A DNA stretch of 62,429 bases, taken from Promethearchaeota archaeon. Lineage in GTDB: Archaea; Asgardarchaeota; Lokiarchaeia; Sigyniarchaeales; SOKP01. Within the stretch, counting starts at the first letter, position 1. Every line of letters begins with the position of its first letter. A program made the translations under genes and the position numbers. This document shows positions 53,901-62,429 of this stretch, in pieces. The DNA lies in contig JAGXNO010000020.1 of the NCBI GenBank assembly GCA_019894975.1, forward strand, positions 1 through 62,429, written 5' to 3'. The notes beneath the pieces were generated by a model that saw only the letters and a program-made list of their open reading frames with translations, made no database searches and was not told where the DNA came from.

Positions 53901-56141
53901 TTATTGTGGAATTAATTTAAAAGTACCTTCTAAATTCTCTGAGATTGCTTTCCTTGTAAATAATAGAGGAATATATTTTCCTTTTACCCATAATTTCATT
54001 AAATCATTATAATGCTTATGGAAAGGCAATCCTGCTTGACCTCCAGGGATAACTCCTATAGATTTATCCCAATCAGATAAATCGTGGATTTGACGATATG
54101 AAGGGCCTACAATCACTTTGTATTCATCAGTTGGATCGTAACTCCCATTCCATAAAGTATTCCCATCTCCACCTATTTTAAATGGACCGATATTTAACAT
54201 TTTAGCTTCCTCATTAACCTGAGAAAAAGGATGAGTCAGAACCACTTTATGTATATCTCCCCATTTCCATTTAGTAAAATCTGAAGAAAACTTTTCAGTT
54301 AAGAATTTTATTGTATTTTCGAAAGCCCTAAATAGAGTATCCTCTAGTTCATCTTTTTCTTCAAATAGTTTAAAAAGCCTTTCAATTTCGAATGGATTAG
54401 ATGTTAAATAAACTTCGAAAAGTTCTATACCAATTAAAGGAATTAAAATAGCTCTAAGGATTTCCTGATACCAAATTTTATAAACAATACCAGCTACACT
54501 ATTTTTCGTCAAAAAATAATCCCAATTTTCTAATAATTCAATGATTTCTTTCTGAACCTCTGTGTTAGCTTTAACTTTTACATACTTCAACATCTTCGGT
54601 AATAGTTCTTCTGCTTCCATTGTGAAAAGATCGAGTTGGTAATTTATGAAATCTTGAATTGTAAAAACTTCTTTTGATTGTAGTAGACTTTTAATCCTCA
54701 TTTGACGATAAGGTTTTGCGCGATCTTGAGCTATAAAAACACCATTTGGGGCTTTATCCTCGTTATAGTTAGCGGTGTAAACAAATCCGTGCTCAGGGTT
54801 AAATATCGAGAACATTTTTTCAAAAGGTACTAACCCACTCCAATTAAATTTTTCATCTGTTCCAGGGGTTACGGTTGCCCCATCCCCGTACTTTCGTAAA
54901 GGAAGTTTTCCTCCGTGCTGATGGCCAATATTGCCTTCAATGTCACCATAGATAAAATTCTGGGGTGTGACTGTCATCTTACTTAAAGCCTTGCGGAATT
55001 CACTCCAATTAGAAGCAGAATTTATCGTTCTGAACCCTTCAATCGTGTCATCCAAATTCACATCATAACTAGTCCAGTGTAAAGCGTATTTATCAGGAAG
55101 GCTAATTTTAATGACTTCTCTTTGAAGTTCAATATACTCCATAACCGGTCCAAATTTAGAAATCTTTACTTTAAAATCAATAGGTTGATCGCGATTTTGA
55201 ATAGCAATTGGTTCATCCATAACTTCAAAATCAATCCATTCCCCGTTATATTTGTATTGGTTTTCATTTTCCGGATTTAATTCTAATTTAAACAAATCAA
55301 CATTGTCTGAGGTAACAGTTGTAGCACCCCACGCAATCTTTTCATTATGTCCCAAAACTACGCTAGGTACTCCTGGGAATGATGAGCCAATAGTATTTAA
55401 CTCTGGACAGCTTAAATGCATAAGAATCCATATCGCAGGAAGCATAAGTGGTAAATGAGGATCATTAGCAAATAATACAGCTCCTGATTCTGACTTATTG
55501 GGACTTACTACCCAACCATTACTCCCTTTACCAATATCAACATTTGCTCCAGAATAAAGAGGAATAATCTTATCTGCCATTTCAACTCCTAATTTGGTAA
55601 TCAAATTTTCACGTAATAGTTCTAAAGTATAACTCCAACCTCCTAATCCCCACTCTATATAACTCATAATTTTAAGAGAATCTTCTAAACTCCACTTTTC
55701 AGGTTTAATGTTTAAGACTGCAAATTCAACAGGTAAATTTGTACTAGCTTTTTCAATACCCGCATTTACGCCTGCTACATATGATTTTAAGCTTCTCAGT
55801 GTTTCATTGTTTGGATCTTTTCGCAGGTTTGCTACACACTTTTTTGCGATACGATGCAAGCCTATTATTCTATAATGCTTATCTTGATCAACCATCGCAG
55901 CTCCAATAATTTCTGACAATGTTCCTGAAGTAAATCTTCTAAACGTTTCTAATTGCCACAATCTATGGCTCGCATGGATATATCCTTGAGTAAAATATGC
56001 ATCTTCCATAGATCTTGCATAGATATGAGGAACACCCCATTTATCCCATAAAATTTCAACCTCATCTTCAATTCCTTTTATAGTTTCGGTTCCTGATACT
56101 TGAGGAAAAGCATTTTTCGCAATATTAAGTAATTCTTCCAT
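53901..56141 (-). CDS. Penicillin-acylase (Ntn-hydrolase) family protein
   Basis: Protein of 746 residues. The N-terminal-nucleophile Ser207 lies in GKGSNGWVVSP, where autocleavage would create the beta subunit; FANDPHLPLMLPAIW and LGHNEKIAWGATT are family substrate-site segments. Members hydrolyse amides, including beta-lactams, acyl-homoserine lactones and other N-acyl compounds. The protein has no signal peptide, whereas most members are exported. It lies between two acyl-CoA dehydrogenase paralogues, so fatty acids released from N-acyl compounds could be degraded there. Confidence 0.92.
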   Translation of the reverse strand: MEELLNIAKNAFPQVSGTETIKGIEDEVEILWDKWGVPHIYARSMEDAYFTQGYIHASHRLWQLETFRRFTSGTLSEIIGAAMVDQDKHYRIIGLHRIAKKCVANLRKDPNNETLRSLKSYVAGVNAGIEKASTNLPVEFAVLNIKPEKWSLEDSLKIMSYIEWGLGGWSYTLELLRENLITKLGVEMADKIIPLYSGANVDIGKGSNGWVVSPNKSESGAVLFANDPHLPLMLPAIWILMHLSCPELNTIGSSFPGVPSVVLGHNEKIAWGATTVTSDNVDLFKLELNPENENQYKYNGEWIDFEVMDEPIAIQNRDQPIDFKVKISKFGPVMEYIELQREVIKISLPDKYALHWTSYDVNLDDTIEGFRTINSASNWSEFRKALSKMTVTPQNFIYGDIEGNIGHQHGGKLPLRKYGDGATVTPGTDEKFNWSGLVPFEKMFSIFNPEHGFVYTANYNEDKAPNGVFIAQDRAKPYRQMRIKSLLQSKEVFTIQDFINYQLDLFTMEAEELLPKMLKYVKVKANTEVQKEIIELLENWDYFLTKNSVAGIVYKIWYQEILRAILIPLIGIELFEVYLTSNPFEIERLFKLFEEKDELEDTLFRAFENTIKFLTEKFSSDFTKWKWGDIHKVVLTHPFSQVNEEAKMLNIGPFKIGGDGNTLWNGSYDPTDEYKVIVGPSYRQIHDLSDWDKSIGVIPGGQAGLPFHKHYNDLMKLWVKGKYIPLLFTRKAISENLEGTFKLIPQ

Positions 56142-56502
56142 CTTAAATCAATATTTGTAAAAATAATATTAAATTACTTTCTAGAAATATACTATGAATT
56201 AAAAGGAGATTCAAATGAGGATTCTTTTAAAATAAGATTTTTAAGTGTATTTAACATATTAAGTTGAATCTACACAATAAGCGGGAAATTTTTATCTATA
56301 AAGATTTTAGTTATCAATGGTTCAAGAGAAGGGATATCTTTTATTTGAATTTCTTTGTTCAACCGGTAATAATCCCTAAAAGTCTGCCAAGTGTCCTTAT
56401 TCCTCAATAAAATATCTAATGAATTTACTTTCTCTATCTAATAGTTCAAAGTCATTTCATTTTACTGAGTTAAAAAAAAAAAGGGATATAAAAATTTATT
56501 TT
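56142..56502. other. Intergenic region with a decayed or tiny coding fragment
   Basis: About 360 bases. On the minus strand 56270-56437 is open, and its translation (NKDTWQTFRDYYRLNKE, then IPSLEPLITKIFIDK) looks protein-like, but it lacks an ATG and a TAG precedes the first codon, so it is probably a remnant. On the plus strand AAGGAGATTCAA before ATG at about 56216 opens only six codons. Nothing else is recognised. Confidence 0.35.
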
Positions 56503-57786
56503 TTAGAGCATCTTGAACAATCCCCTCAGGGCTAAACTCATAATATATTGTTGTATTTGCCTACTACCTCCAAGAATCTCTTGTATTCTTGAGATGTTTA
56601 GATAATCATGCATCATTGTATTATCACTTAGCCCAGCGCCACCCATTAGATTAGCAGCTTCATAACATACTTCCTTTGAAAGTTTTGTACAATGGTATTT
56701 GAATTGACTAGCTGACGCAACCATAGCTCTGCTAATATTGCCAGGTATTTCTCCACCAAATTTTTCCATCTTTTTATCATATTCTTCACAGAATTTTAAT
56801 ATACCTAGAGTCACGTTGGTAGTTCTAGCCCAAAGATCAGTTAGTAGGAAACCTACCCCTTGGAATTTGAGAATCTCTTGATCAAACTGCTTTCGCATAT
56901 TAGCATAAATAGAAGCATGAGATACAGCACCCCAACATTGGGATATAGCTCCACACGCAATACCAACTCTTTCAAGGACTAAACCTTCGAATAAATGTTC
57001 TCTTCCTTTACCCACTCCACCTAGTACATATTCCTTTGGTACTCTTAAGTTCACAAAATGCTCGTGTCCTAAATATAGTTTAGGTACCCACGGCACATTT
57101 ACTCTCTCACAAACCCAACCATCCCAATTTGTATTAATTAAAAATTGTGCCATAAGATTTCCATTATTTTTTTCAGCAGTGGCATATGCTACAGCCCATT
57201 TAGATTTGGGTGCATTGGTGTTATATACCTTTTCTCCGTTAAGGAGAAAACTTCCATCCGCTTGTTCATCACATAATGTCAATTGATGGACAGCATCTGA
57301 GCCTCTCTCAGGTTCAGTTATACATATGCATCCACAAGCCTCTCCCGTCACTAATTCTTTTAAAGCTTCAAGTCTTGCTGGAATATTTTCATGGTGATCA
57401 ACTATTGGATTTATAGATAAAACTGTAGCACCACTTCCCATCGCGAACTGAGTGTCGAACAGATCGATCGCAAGGTATCTGAGAAAATCAGCCACCGCAC
57501 CATAGTATTCATAATTTACATCAACCATTTCAAAATTATGGGCTCTTGTTATATATCCTTCAGCCCCAAATGCTGGAATCCAATCATATACATCTTCTTC
57601 TGGGCCGTGAGTAATATTATTCTTCTTCTCAAATCTCATGCAAAATTTCTGAACTTTTTTAAAAAAAGAAAACTGTTCTGTTGATAAAATAGCCATTAAA
57701 TTGTTGTTTAAGAAGTTGTATCGATTCTTAAGACTAAGTTTTTCTAATATTTCGTCATTTATAACTTGGTCCATATATTTAGACAT
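56503..57786 (-). CDS. Acyl-CoA dehydrogenase (paralogue)
   Basis: Protein of 427 residues. Family segments include CICITEPERGSDAVHQLTL, KVYNTNAPKSKWAVAYATAE, VPWVPKLYLGHEHF and MGGAGLSDNTMMHDYLNISR. It is collinear with the 52551-53852 gene over its whole length, and the two flank the penicillin-acylase gene; a duplication is the simplest explanation. Its substrate is unknown. The reading of a lipid- or amino-acid-type acyl-CoA is inferred. Confidence 0.92.
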   Translation of the reverse strand: MSKYMDQVINDEILEKLSLKNRYNFLNNNLMAILSTEQFSFFKKVQKFCMRFEKKNNITHGPEEDVYDWIPAFGAEGYITRAHNFEMVDVNYEYYGAVADFLRYLAIDLFDTQFAMGSGATVLSINPIVDHHENIPARLEALKELVTGEACGCICITEPERGSDAVHQLTLCDEQADGSFLLNGEKVYNTNAPKSKWAVAYATAEKNNGNLMAQFLINTNWDGWVCERVNVPWVPKLYLGHEHFVNLRVPKEYVLGGVGKGREHLFEGLVLERVGIACGAISQCWGAVSHASIYANMRKQFDQEILKFQGVGFLLTDLWARTTNVTLGILKFCEEYDKKMEKFGGEIPGNISRAMVASASQFKYHCTKLSKEVCYEAANLMGGAGLSDNTMMHDYLNISRIQEILGGSRQIQQYIMSLALRGLFKML

Positions 57787-57960
57787 AATTTAAAACCCTC
57801 CTTAATTAAATTGAGTAATATTAATTTTTATAAACAATAATTTGATTAATGAAATAATCACTTCACTAGTGGAAAAAGTAAAATAACTTTTTAATTTTTG
57901 CAAAAAAATATATGAAATCGTTAATAAATTGAATAAAAAATCCTTTTTGATCCTATTTCT

Positions 57961-58710
57961 TCAACAGATTAACTTCTGTAGTCTATTTGAGAATCGCTTT
58001 GAGATTATGAGTGCTGTTTCGAACGGACAATTTTTCTTAAATAAAATCACAGAGATAAAATTGCTGATTCCATTTAATGATAAAACACCAAATTCCTCTA
58101 AAGATATTAGTTCATTAACTCTATAATTACCAGAAAGAAATCTTCCCTCTAAGAGTCTAATAATTTCTTGAAGTATATCCTGCTCTAAATTGGATACAAT
58201 TACTCTTCCCGTTTGGGTTAACAACGCAGAAGATACGACAAAAGAAGAAAAAGTATGCAGTTCATTAAAAATGTTTAATAAATCGTTCTTAATATCATCC
58301 GAAACTAATTGGTTCCCATTTTCCATTATATCATTGATATTTTTATCGAAATCAAGGAATTTTGAGATTTCACCATTATAATTATCTGTCAATAAGTCAA
58401 GATCAAATTTGTTTAAGAATTGAGTTTTAATTTCTCTTAATTGATTTCTTAGTTCTACCAAATTATCTGTTCTGTCACTAAATAAGGCAAAAAGTAATTC
58501 ATCTTGCTTAATTTTTTCAATTTCAAAAATAAATCGAAAAAGCCCAACCTCGATTTCGGATAATTCTTCAGTTTTCAGAGTTTGTTTTACAAAGGAAAAA
58601 ATAGCACTAAGAAAGCTGCTGGTTAATTTTACATTAAAAACATCTTCATAGGCTTTATAGAAGATTAATTCGCCTGTGTTGCTTTTCATTATGAAGATAT
58701 TCTTGATCAT
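57961..58710 (-). CDS. Longin/roadblock-like two-domain protein
   Basis: Protein of 249 residues. The N terminus (IKNIFIMKSNTGELIFYKAY, then a long helix) has the beta-hairpin-helix start of longin domains. The C-terminal region (about 155-249: ALLTQTGRVIVSNLEQDILQ, a loop, LISLEEFGVLSLNG, ISNFISVILFKKNCP, then a helix) has the roadblock/LC7-type pattern. Longin and roadblock proteins regulate small GTPases, and Asgard genomes encode many next to Rab-like genes. Here the nearest GTPase is 1.5 kb away. Assignment is by pattern and moderate. Confidence 0.65.
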   Translation of the reverse strand: MIKNIFIMKSNTGELIFYKAYEDVFNVKLTSSFLSAIFSFVKQTLKTEELSEIEVGLFRFIFEIEKIKQDELLFALFSDRTDNLVELRNQLREIKTQFLNKFDLDLLTDNYNGEISKFLDFDKNINDIMENGNQLVSDDIKNDLLNIFNELHTFSSFVVSSALLTQTGRVIVSNLEQDILQEIIRLLEGRFLSGNYRVNELISLEEFGVLSLNGISNFISVILFKKNCPFETALIISKRFSNRLQKLIC

Positions 58711-58868
58711 TTAACTCAATAGATTCAATAATTAATAATTTAAGTACCCTTAATACCTTTGTAATAAAAGTTTAGATATAAAAATCCTCTTATTAATCCG
58801 TTTCTTGAGGTACACGCAACACACATTTGTAAAAAAGTGTAATGAAACTGGTAAAATATATTCAAATA

Positions 58869-59630
58869 CTAAAATCCATCAAATTTAGCCCAGTCATCTT
58901 CTTCTTCATCTTCTGATTCATCATCTGTGTATTCTACCACTTCGTCACTCTTATAACTTTCAGGCGCATCTTCTTCAAAATCTTCAATTCCTTCTTCAAA
59001 AGTAATTGAGGTTTCAATATCTGTAATGATCTCTGCAGAAACCTTTATTTCTTCAGCTCGTTCATCTATGGATTTCTTCTTTTCTACTAATTTCAGATAA
59101 TCTCCATGAATCTTAATTGTGATTGGAGTTTCTTCTTGGAGTAATCTAACAACAACTTCTTCACTGGAACTTGTGTCATGAGGCATCCGCATAACACGTG
59201 CCCTAGATCCTTCAAATACTCCACTTATGATTTCAACTGTATCTCCTTCTTCTAAGTATTCTGTCACGCTTCGTGGTAATAACACATGTTTAAGTTCAGT
59301 TAATTTGATATTCTGCACGATTCTTCCTTTGATATGTGGAATACCTTGAACAGCTATCTGGACGTCACGCTTCTGAGGTGCTTCAAAGAATATGTACCCT
59401 GGTAGTAAAGGAGAAACAAGCATAGCTCTTATGTCCGGAATGACATCTAAGATCTTGAACCGATAAAAGATTTGCTTTAAAATATTACTCTCTTGGTTAA
59501 TAGTCGTTCTGACTGCGAATAATGTAGTTAATTCTTCTTTTTCATCAAATAGTTGCATCAAATAACTTCTATCATCTACTTTGAGATCTTTACTTTCCCC
59601 TTTATTTAGTTCTTCACTTTGGTCTGGCAT
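58869..59630 (-). CDS. spt5: Transcription elongation factor Spt5/NusG-like with acidic C-terminal tail
   Basis: Protein of 253 residues versus about 150 in ordinary archaeal Spt5. Residues about 38-120 form the NGN domain (FAVRTTINQESNILKQIFYR, then LLPGYIFFEA), and about 125-190 the KOW domain (EEGDTVEIISGVFEGSRARV). An N-terminal extension of about 35 charged residues and an acidic C-terminal tail (from about 210, ending EDEEEDDWAKFDGF) are additions. It should bind RNA polymerase and promote processivity. The usual archaeal neighbours secE and rpl11 are absent. Confidence 0.9.
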   Translation of the reverse strand: MPDQSEELNKGESKDLKVDDRSYLMQLFDEKEELTTLFAVRTTINQESNILKQIFYRFKILDVIPDIRAMLVSPLLPGYIFFEAPQKRDVQIAVQGIPHIKGRIVQNIKLTELKHVLLPRSVTEYLEEGDTVEIISGVFEGSRARVMRMPHDTSSSEEVVVRLLQEETPITIKIHGDYLKLVEKKKSIDERAEEIKVSAEIITDIETSITFEEGIEDFEEDAPESYKSDEVVEYTDDESEDEEEDDWAKFDGF

Positions 59631-59990
59631 CTCATTTCACGAATCTCATTTGAATTTAGCTTTTTAATAAATTATAAAGAAAAATAGTACATGCTATTAT
59701 ATGATTACTAAATTATAAAATTTTGCTTTTTAATAAGTGTTCAAATATTAGAGAAGAATCCCCCTAATAGAGGTAAGAATTTTATATATTACTAAGTTTT
59801 TATATGTCGAAATGATATATTATTAATATCCAATATATCAGGAACTTTATTATTACGTTCAAGCCAAGAAATTTCTGCTCTTGTATATCTCCATGAGATC
59901 TCACATTTACTTAATTTATCTTGAGCCTCCGTTGCCCATTCCCATGGATCTAGTGGGAAGGAAGGATTAAAAAAATATGGAGATATTGGA
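59631..59990. other. Intergenic region with a possible minus-strand gene remnant
   Basis: About 360 bases upstream of spt5. On the minus strand 59792-59965 encodes protein-like sequence (including PLDPWEWATEAQDKLSKCE and RAEISWLERNNKVPDIL) that ends in a stop at 59792 but merges into a different frame at about 59970, so it may be the 3' end of a broken gene. The pattern suits a junction with the plus-strand fragment that follows. Confidence 0.3.
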
Positions 59991-60221
59991 GTGTTATTTT
60001 CAGAAGAGGAGCTCATAAGAAAAGGAAAGACTGAGGAAACTTGCTCAGTATTGATAGACATCCTTGAGACATGGATAAATGATTTAAAATTGGAACGATT
60101 AGGTAAATATAGGATTAAAATTGAAAATGTGGAACCGATTATTGAGAGAACTGGCTTAAAAAATAATCCTGTTAAATTAGTCAAAGAAGATATAAAAAAA
60201 ATCGTGCTAAACCGATTATAA
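59991..60221 (+). CDS. Small hypothetical protein or fragment
   Basis: A 76-residue reading from GTG, with GGAG eight bases upstream. It is helical and charged (TCSVLIDILETWINDLKLER, then KLVKEDIKKIV) and has no recognised motif. It may be the C-terminal part of a broken gene since coding-like sequence continues upstream to 59925 without an ATG. Confidence 0.4.
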   Translation: MLFSEEELIRKGKTEETCSVLIDILETWINDLKLERLGKYRIKIENVEPIIERTGLKNNPVKLVKEDIKKIVLNRL

Positions 60222-60237
60222 TTTTACAAATAAATCC

Positions 60238-60747
60238 TTATAGTTTCTTAATAATTTCTTTTGCTAATAGTTTAAAAGCTAAATCAATATTTTGGCCTGT
60301 TTTAGAAGAAATTTTTATGTATTTAAAAAAATCATATTCCTTTGGAAATCCCCGAGCAAATTTATCATCAACAGTAACCGATTCAGTTAAATCTAATTTA
60401 GTACCTAAAAAAATTATTGGTATTCCTGGGTTTTTACCTCGGCAAATTTTAACCCATTGAGCTATGCTTTCTAAACTAGAAGGGCGGGTAAGGTCAAAAA
60501 GTAAAAGAGCTCCTCTAGCGCCTATAGCATAATTTTCAAGTAAAGGTCTAAAATGATCCTGCCCCCCAAAGTCCCAAATTTGTAAACTAATTGATTCTCC
60601 TTTAATGTCTAGCTCTTTAATGAAGAATTCCACACCTAGTGTCATTTTTGTGTCAGCCAGGAAACGTCCCTCCACGTAACGATAAAGGAGCGTTGTCTTG
60701 CCTACACCTCCGTCTCCTGCTGTTATAACTTTGAGAAGCTTGGCCAT
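60238..60747 (-). CDS. Rab-like small GTPase (second copy of GTPase-PIN cluster)
   Basis: Protein of 169 residues. G1 GDGGVGKTT, G2 Thr in MTLGVEF, G3 DFGGQD (GGQ as in Arf/Rag, rather than AGQ), G4 GTKLD in place of N-K-x-D, and G5 SSKTG. It is closely related to the 61332-61853 gene. No C-terminal Cys. It is the last gene of a three-gene minus-strand cluster. Confidence 0.92.
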   Translation of the reverse strand: MAKLLKVITAGDGGVGKTTLLYRYVEGRFLADTKMTLGVEFFIKELDIKGESISLQIWDFGGQDHFRPLLENYAIGARGALLLFDLTRPSSLESIAQWVKICRGKNPGIPIIFLGTKLDLTESVTVDDKFARGFPKEYDFFKYIKISSKTGQNIDLAFKLLAKEIIKKL

Positions 60748-60891
60748 TTTAAATCACTATCGATGCAAAATTTTAATAAATGGATTATTTTAGGATTGTA
60801 ATATTTCAAATTACTTTAATATTATATATGAAATCTAAATTAAAATGTATGTAGTATTTTTTATAAAAAACTAAATTTAGTGTAAGACAAG

Positions 60892-61335
60892 TTAAACTCT
60901 TTCTATTGATAAAAATTTTTTTTGTCGAAGAAAAATTGAACCTAAACCTGTTAATCTTGCTTTCTTGCGTAATTCAGAATCGTTTGTGGCTAGAAAAGTA
61001 TTATATCCTTCATCTTTTAACTCTAAAGATTTCTTTAAGAGAAATTCATCAGTTGATTCATCCCTATCTTTAATTTCTTCCAAGAAGATGATCTCATAGT
61101 TTTTTTTTTTTCTCTCAAGATATAATAATCCTGAATCTAACAACCTAATAAATTTGGTACTCTTTGATTCTCTCCTTCTTTTAGCTTCAAGTTCATCAAG
61201 GATTTGCTTAAATATGATAAATCTCAATTCTCCTTCTAAAGTTAACCTTATTTCATTTAAATAATCAATTTTAAACTGAAAAGGAAGTAAAATGAAATTT
61301 GAATCAATTATTATAAGACTTGTATTAGGCTTCAA
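60892..61335 (-). CDS. PIN-domain nuclease, Fcf1/Utp24/VapC9-like
   Basis: Protein of 147 residues. Features of the archaeal Fcf1-type PIN domain: LIIIDSNFILLPFQFKIDYL (first acidic Asp), IIFKQILDELEAKRRR (Glu), a central DRDESTDEFLLK and the end FLATNDSELRKKA, with a SIFLRQKKFL tail. In archaea this family is linked to ribosomal RNA processing. Its TTG start overlaps the stop codon of the upstream GTPase in TTGA, so the two are translationally coupled. Confidence 0.85.
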   Translation of the reverse strand: MKPNTSLIIIDSNFILLPFQFKIDYLNEIRLTLEGELRFIIFKQILDELEAKRRRESKSTKFIRLLDSGLLYLERKKKNYEIIFLEEIKDRDESTDEFLLKKSLELKDEGYNTFLATNDSELRKKARLTGLGSIFLRQKKFLSIERV

Positions 61336-61853
61336 TAAGTCTGTCGCTCTAATATTTTTTGGGTTAATATATTGAACGCATCACTCACATGTTTTCCCGT
61401 TTTAGATGAGATTTTAAGAAAGTTAATTAAATTATATTCTTTAAGAAATGATTTTGCGTAATCATCATCAACTTGAATTTCATCTTCTAAATCTAGCTTT
61501 GTCCCCACGAAAAGGACGGGAAGATTAGGGTCTCCCTTTCGGACGATGTTAAGCCATTGCTCCAAGTTTTGAAGACTGGACATCCTAGTAAGGTCAAACA
61601 TGAGCAGTGCTCCTTTAGCACCTAGGACATAGCTTTCAAGTAAAAAACGAAATCGCTCCTGTCCTCCAAAATCCCAGAGTTGAAGGGTGCATTGTTTACT
61701 ATCAATCTCCGTCTCTTTTAGGAAAAACTCAACGCCAATAGTCATCTTCGTTTCTGCTGAGAATCTTCCTTCCACGTATCTGTGTAGGAGCGTTGTTTTT
61801 CCAACTCCACCTTCTCCTGCAGTCAAGATTTTTAGTATGAACTTCTGTGGCAT
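61332..61853 (-). CDS. Rab-like small GTPase (first gene of GTPase-PIN-GTPase operon)
   Basis: Protein of 173 residues. G1 GEGGVGKTT, G2 Thr in MTIGVEF, G3 DFGGQE, G4 GTKLD, G5 SSKTG, in normal order. Closely related to the GTPase at 60238, sharing GVGKTTLL-(H/Y)-RYVEGRF. The stop codon overlaps the TTG start of the PIN gene. No prenylation motif. Confidence 0.93.
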   Translation of the reverse strand: MPQKFILKILTAGEGGVGKTTLLHRYVEGRFSAETKMTIGVEFFLKETEIDSKQCTLQLWDFGGQERFRFLLESYVLGAKGALLMFDLTRMSSLQNLEQWLNIVRKGDPNLPVLFVGTKLDLEDEIQVDDDYAKSFLKEYNLINFLKISSKTGKHVSDAFNILTQKILERQTY

Positions 61854-62138
61854 TCTTACAATCTCTTTTTCCTTATTGGGTGATTTTTTAATATATTAAT
61901 CTTTCGAGGATTTTATTCAGATCAATAATTTTTGATGTTATAAATATAATCTAATTACGAATTAATATTCTTTTTTCAAAAGACAATTTGATTTTAGGTT
62001 TTGTTTTATAATATTATTTTATTTTTGATTTTTATTCTTTTTTCCAAATATAATTCAATAATAGGCATTTTCAAAATAAATTTTATTAATTTAGGAATAA
62101 TAATTTCACCAAGTCTCTTTCAAAAAGGTGATTTAAAA

Positions 62139-62429
62139 ATGAAAATGAAAAAGAAAATACCAACAGATGATGATTTAAAAAGATTGGGAGTAAAATCATG
62201 GGGTACTTGGAGTAAGGAAGTGAGTGAGTTTGATTGGTCTTATGATGACACAGAAACATGTTATATTCTTGATGGAGAAGTAGAGGTAAGAGATCCCTTG
62301 TCAGGAGAAAAAATAGATTTCAAAAAAGGAGACATTGTTCAGTTCGAAAGGGGATTGAAGTGTGTGTGGGATGTAAAAAAACCCGTGAGAAAATATTTTA
62401 GCTTTGATTTGGAATTTGGGGCTATAGAC
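62139..62429 (+). CDS. Cupin-domain protein, truncated by window end
   Basis: 97 codons are visible to the end of the window. The ATG at 62139 has AAAAGGTGA seven bases upstream. The pattern W-x-x-E-x-x-x-F-D-W-S-Y-D-x-x-E-T-C-Y-I-L-D-G-E-V-E-V and a later KKGDIVQFERGLKCVWDV match the short cupin family (EutQ/ureidoglycine-aminohydrolase-like, DUF861). It would bind a metal; function unknown. Confidence 0.82.
   Translation, partial: MKMKKKIPTDDDLKRLGVKSWGTWSKEVSEFDWSYDDTETCYILDGEVEVRDPLSGEKIDFKKGDIVQFERGLKCVWDVKKPVRKYFSFDLEFGAID

Noticed and set aside
1..62429. CRISPR array, prophage or insertion sequence
   Set aside because: No regularly spaced direct repeats, transposase, integrase or structural phage genes were noticed anywhere in the window.

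Overview
The window most resembles an Asgard archaeon of the Lokiarchaeota/Promethearchaeota type. The DNA is AT-rich. It carries several Ras/Rab-like small GTPases, a longin/roadblock-like protein, Cdc48, Spt5, archaemetzincin, a pyruvoyl arginine decarboxylase, a deoxyhypusine synthase, an ACS/CODH (acetyl-CoA synthase/CO dehydrogenase) delta subunit and an ADP-forming acyl-CoA synthetase. That mix of eukaryote-like signalling genes with archaeal Wood-Ljungdahl genes is the reason for the assignment; no rRNA is present to confirm it.

Layout. 0-1 kb: a coiled-coil protein and a decayed gene fragment. 1-12 kb: membrane protein, MFS sugar-type symporter, two related PAS histidine kinases around a flavin disulfide oxidoreductase, and a DNA N6-adenine methyltransferase. 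12-16.1 kb: a tight Hsp20-like / Cdc48 / winged-helix / HExxH-protein cluster. 16-20.5 kb: stand-alone receiver, polyferredoxin, tRNA-Pro, kinase remnant, archaemetzincin, ADP-ribosylglycohydrolase. 20.7-27.7 kb: lysine synthesis (dapA, dapB, lysA, dapF) interleaved with polyamine/hypusine genes (deoxyhypusine synthase, pdaD) and a SET-domain protein. 28-38.8 kb: acyl-CoA synthetase, a frame-disrupted cdhD, a 35-residue zinc finger, MBL-fold hydrolase, panB, methyltransferase, GNAT, and a corrinoid protein/UroD-type methyltransferase pair. 38.9-40.6 kb: TusA, DsrE and a divergent LysR regulator. 40.6-43.2 kb: two membrane proteins, one with a ubiquitin-like N terminus and a proline-rich linker. 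43.3-50.5 kb: acyl-CoA synthetase, MrfA/YprA-type helicase, Rab-like GTPase, aldehyde ferredoxin oxidoreductase, thioredoxin-like protein. 50.6-57.8 kb: methyltransferase, a GTPase whose motifs run in circularly permuted order, and two acyl-CoA dehydrogenases around a penicillin-acylase homologue. 58-62.4 kb: longin/roadblock-like protein, an Spt5 with an acidic tail, a GTPase-PIN-GTPase operon, and the start of a cupin gene.

Main observations. (1) The gene at 51.4 kb encodes one complete Rab-type G domain cut in the beta2-beta3 turn and rejoined, so motifs run G3-G4-G5-G1-G2. (2) cdhD is interrupted by a frame change, and a G+C-rich block lies just downstream. (3) Three genes (receiver, HExxH protein, aldehyde ferredoxin oxidoreductase) have homology or coding-like sequence beginning upstream of any in-frame ATG, with Shine-Dalgarno-like sequence placed before ATA or ATC codons. 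(4) A PIN nuclease is translationally coupled to one of two flanking Rab-like GTPases. All functional calls come from motif reading; no database search was run.
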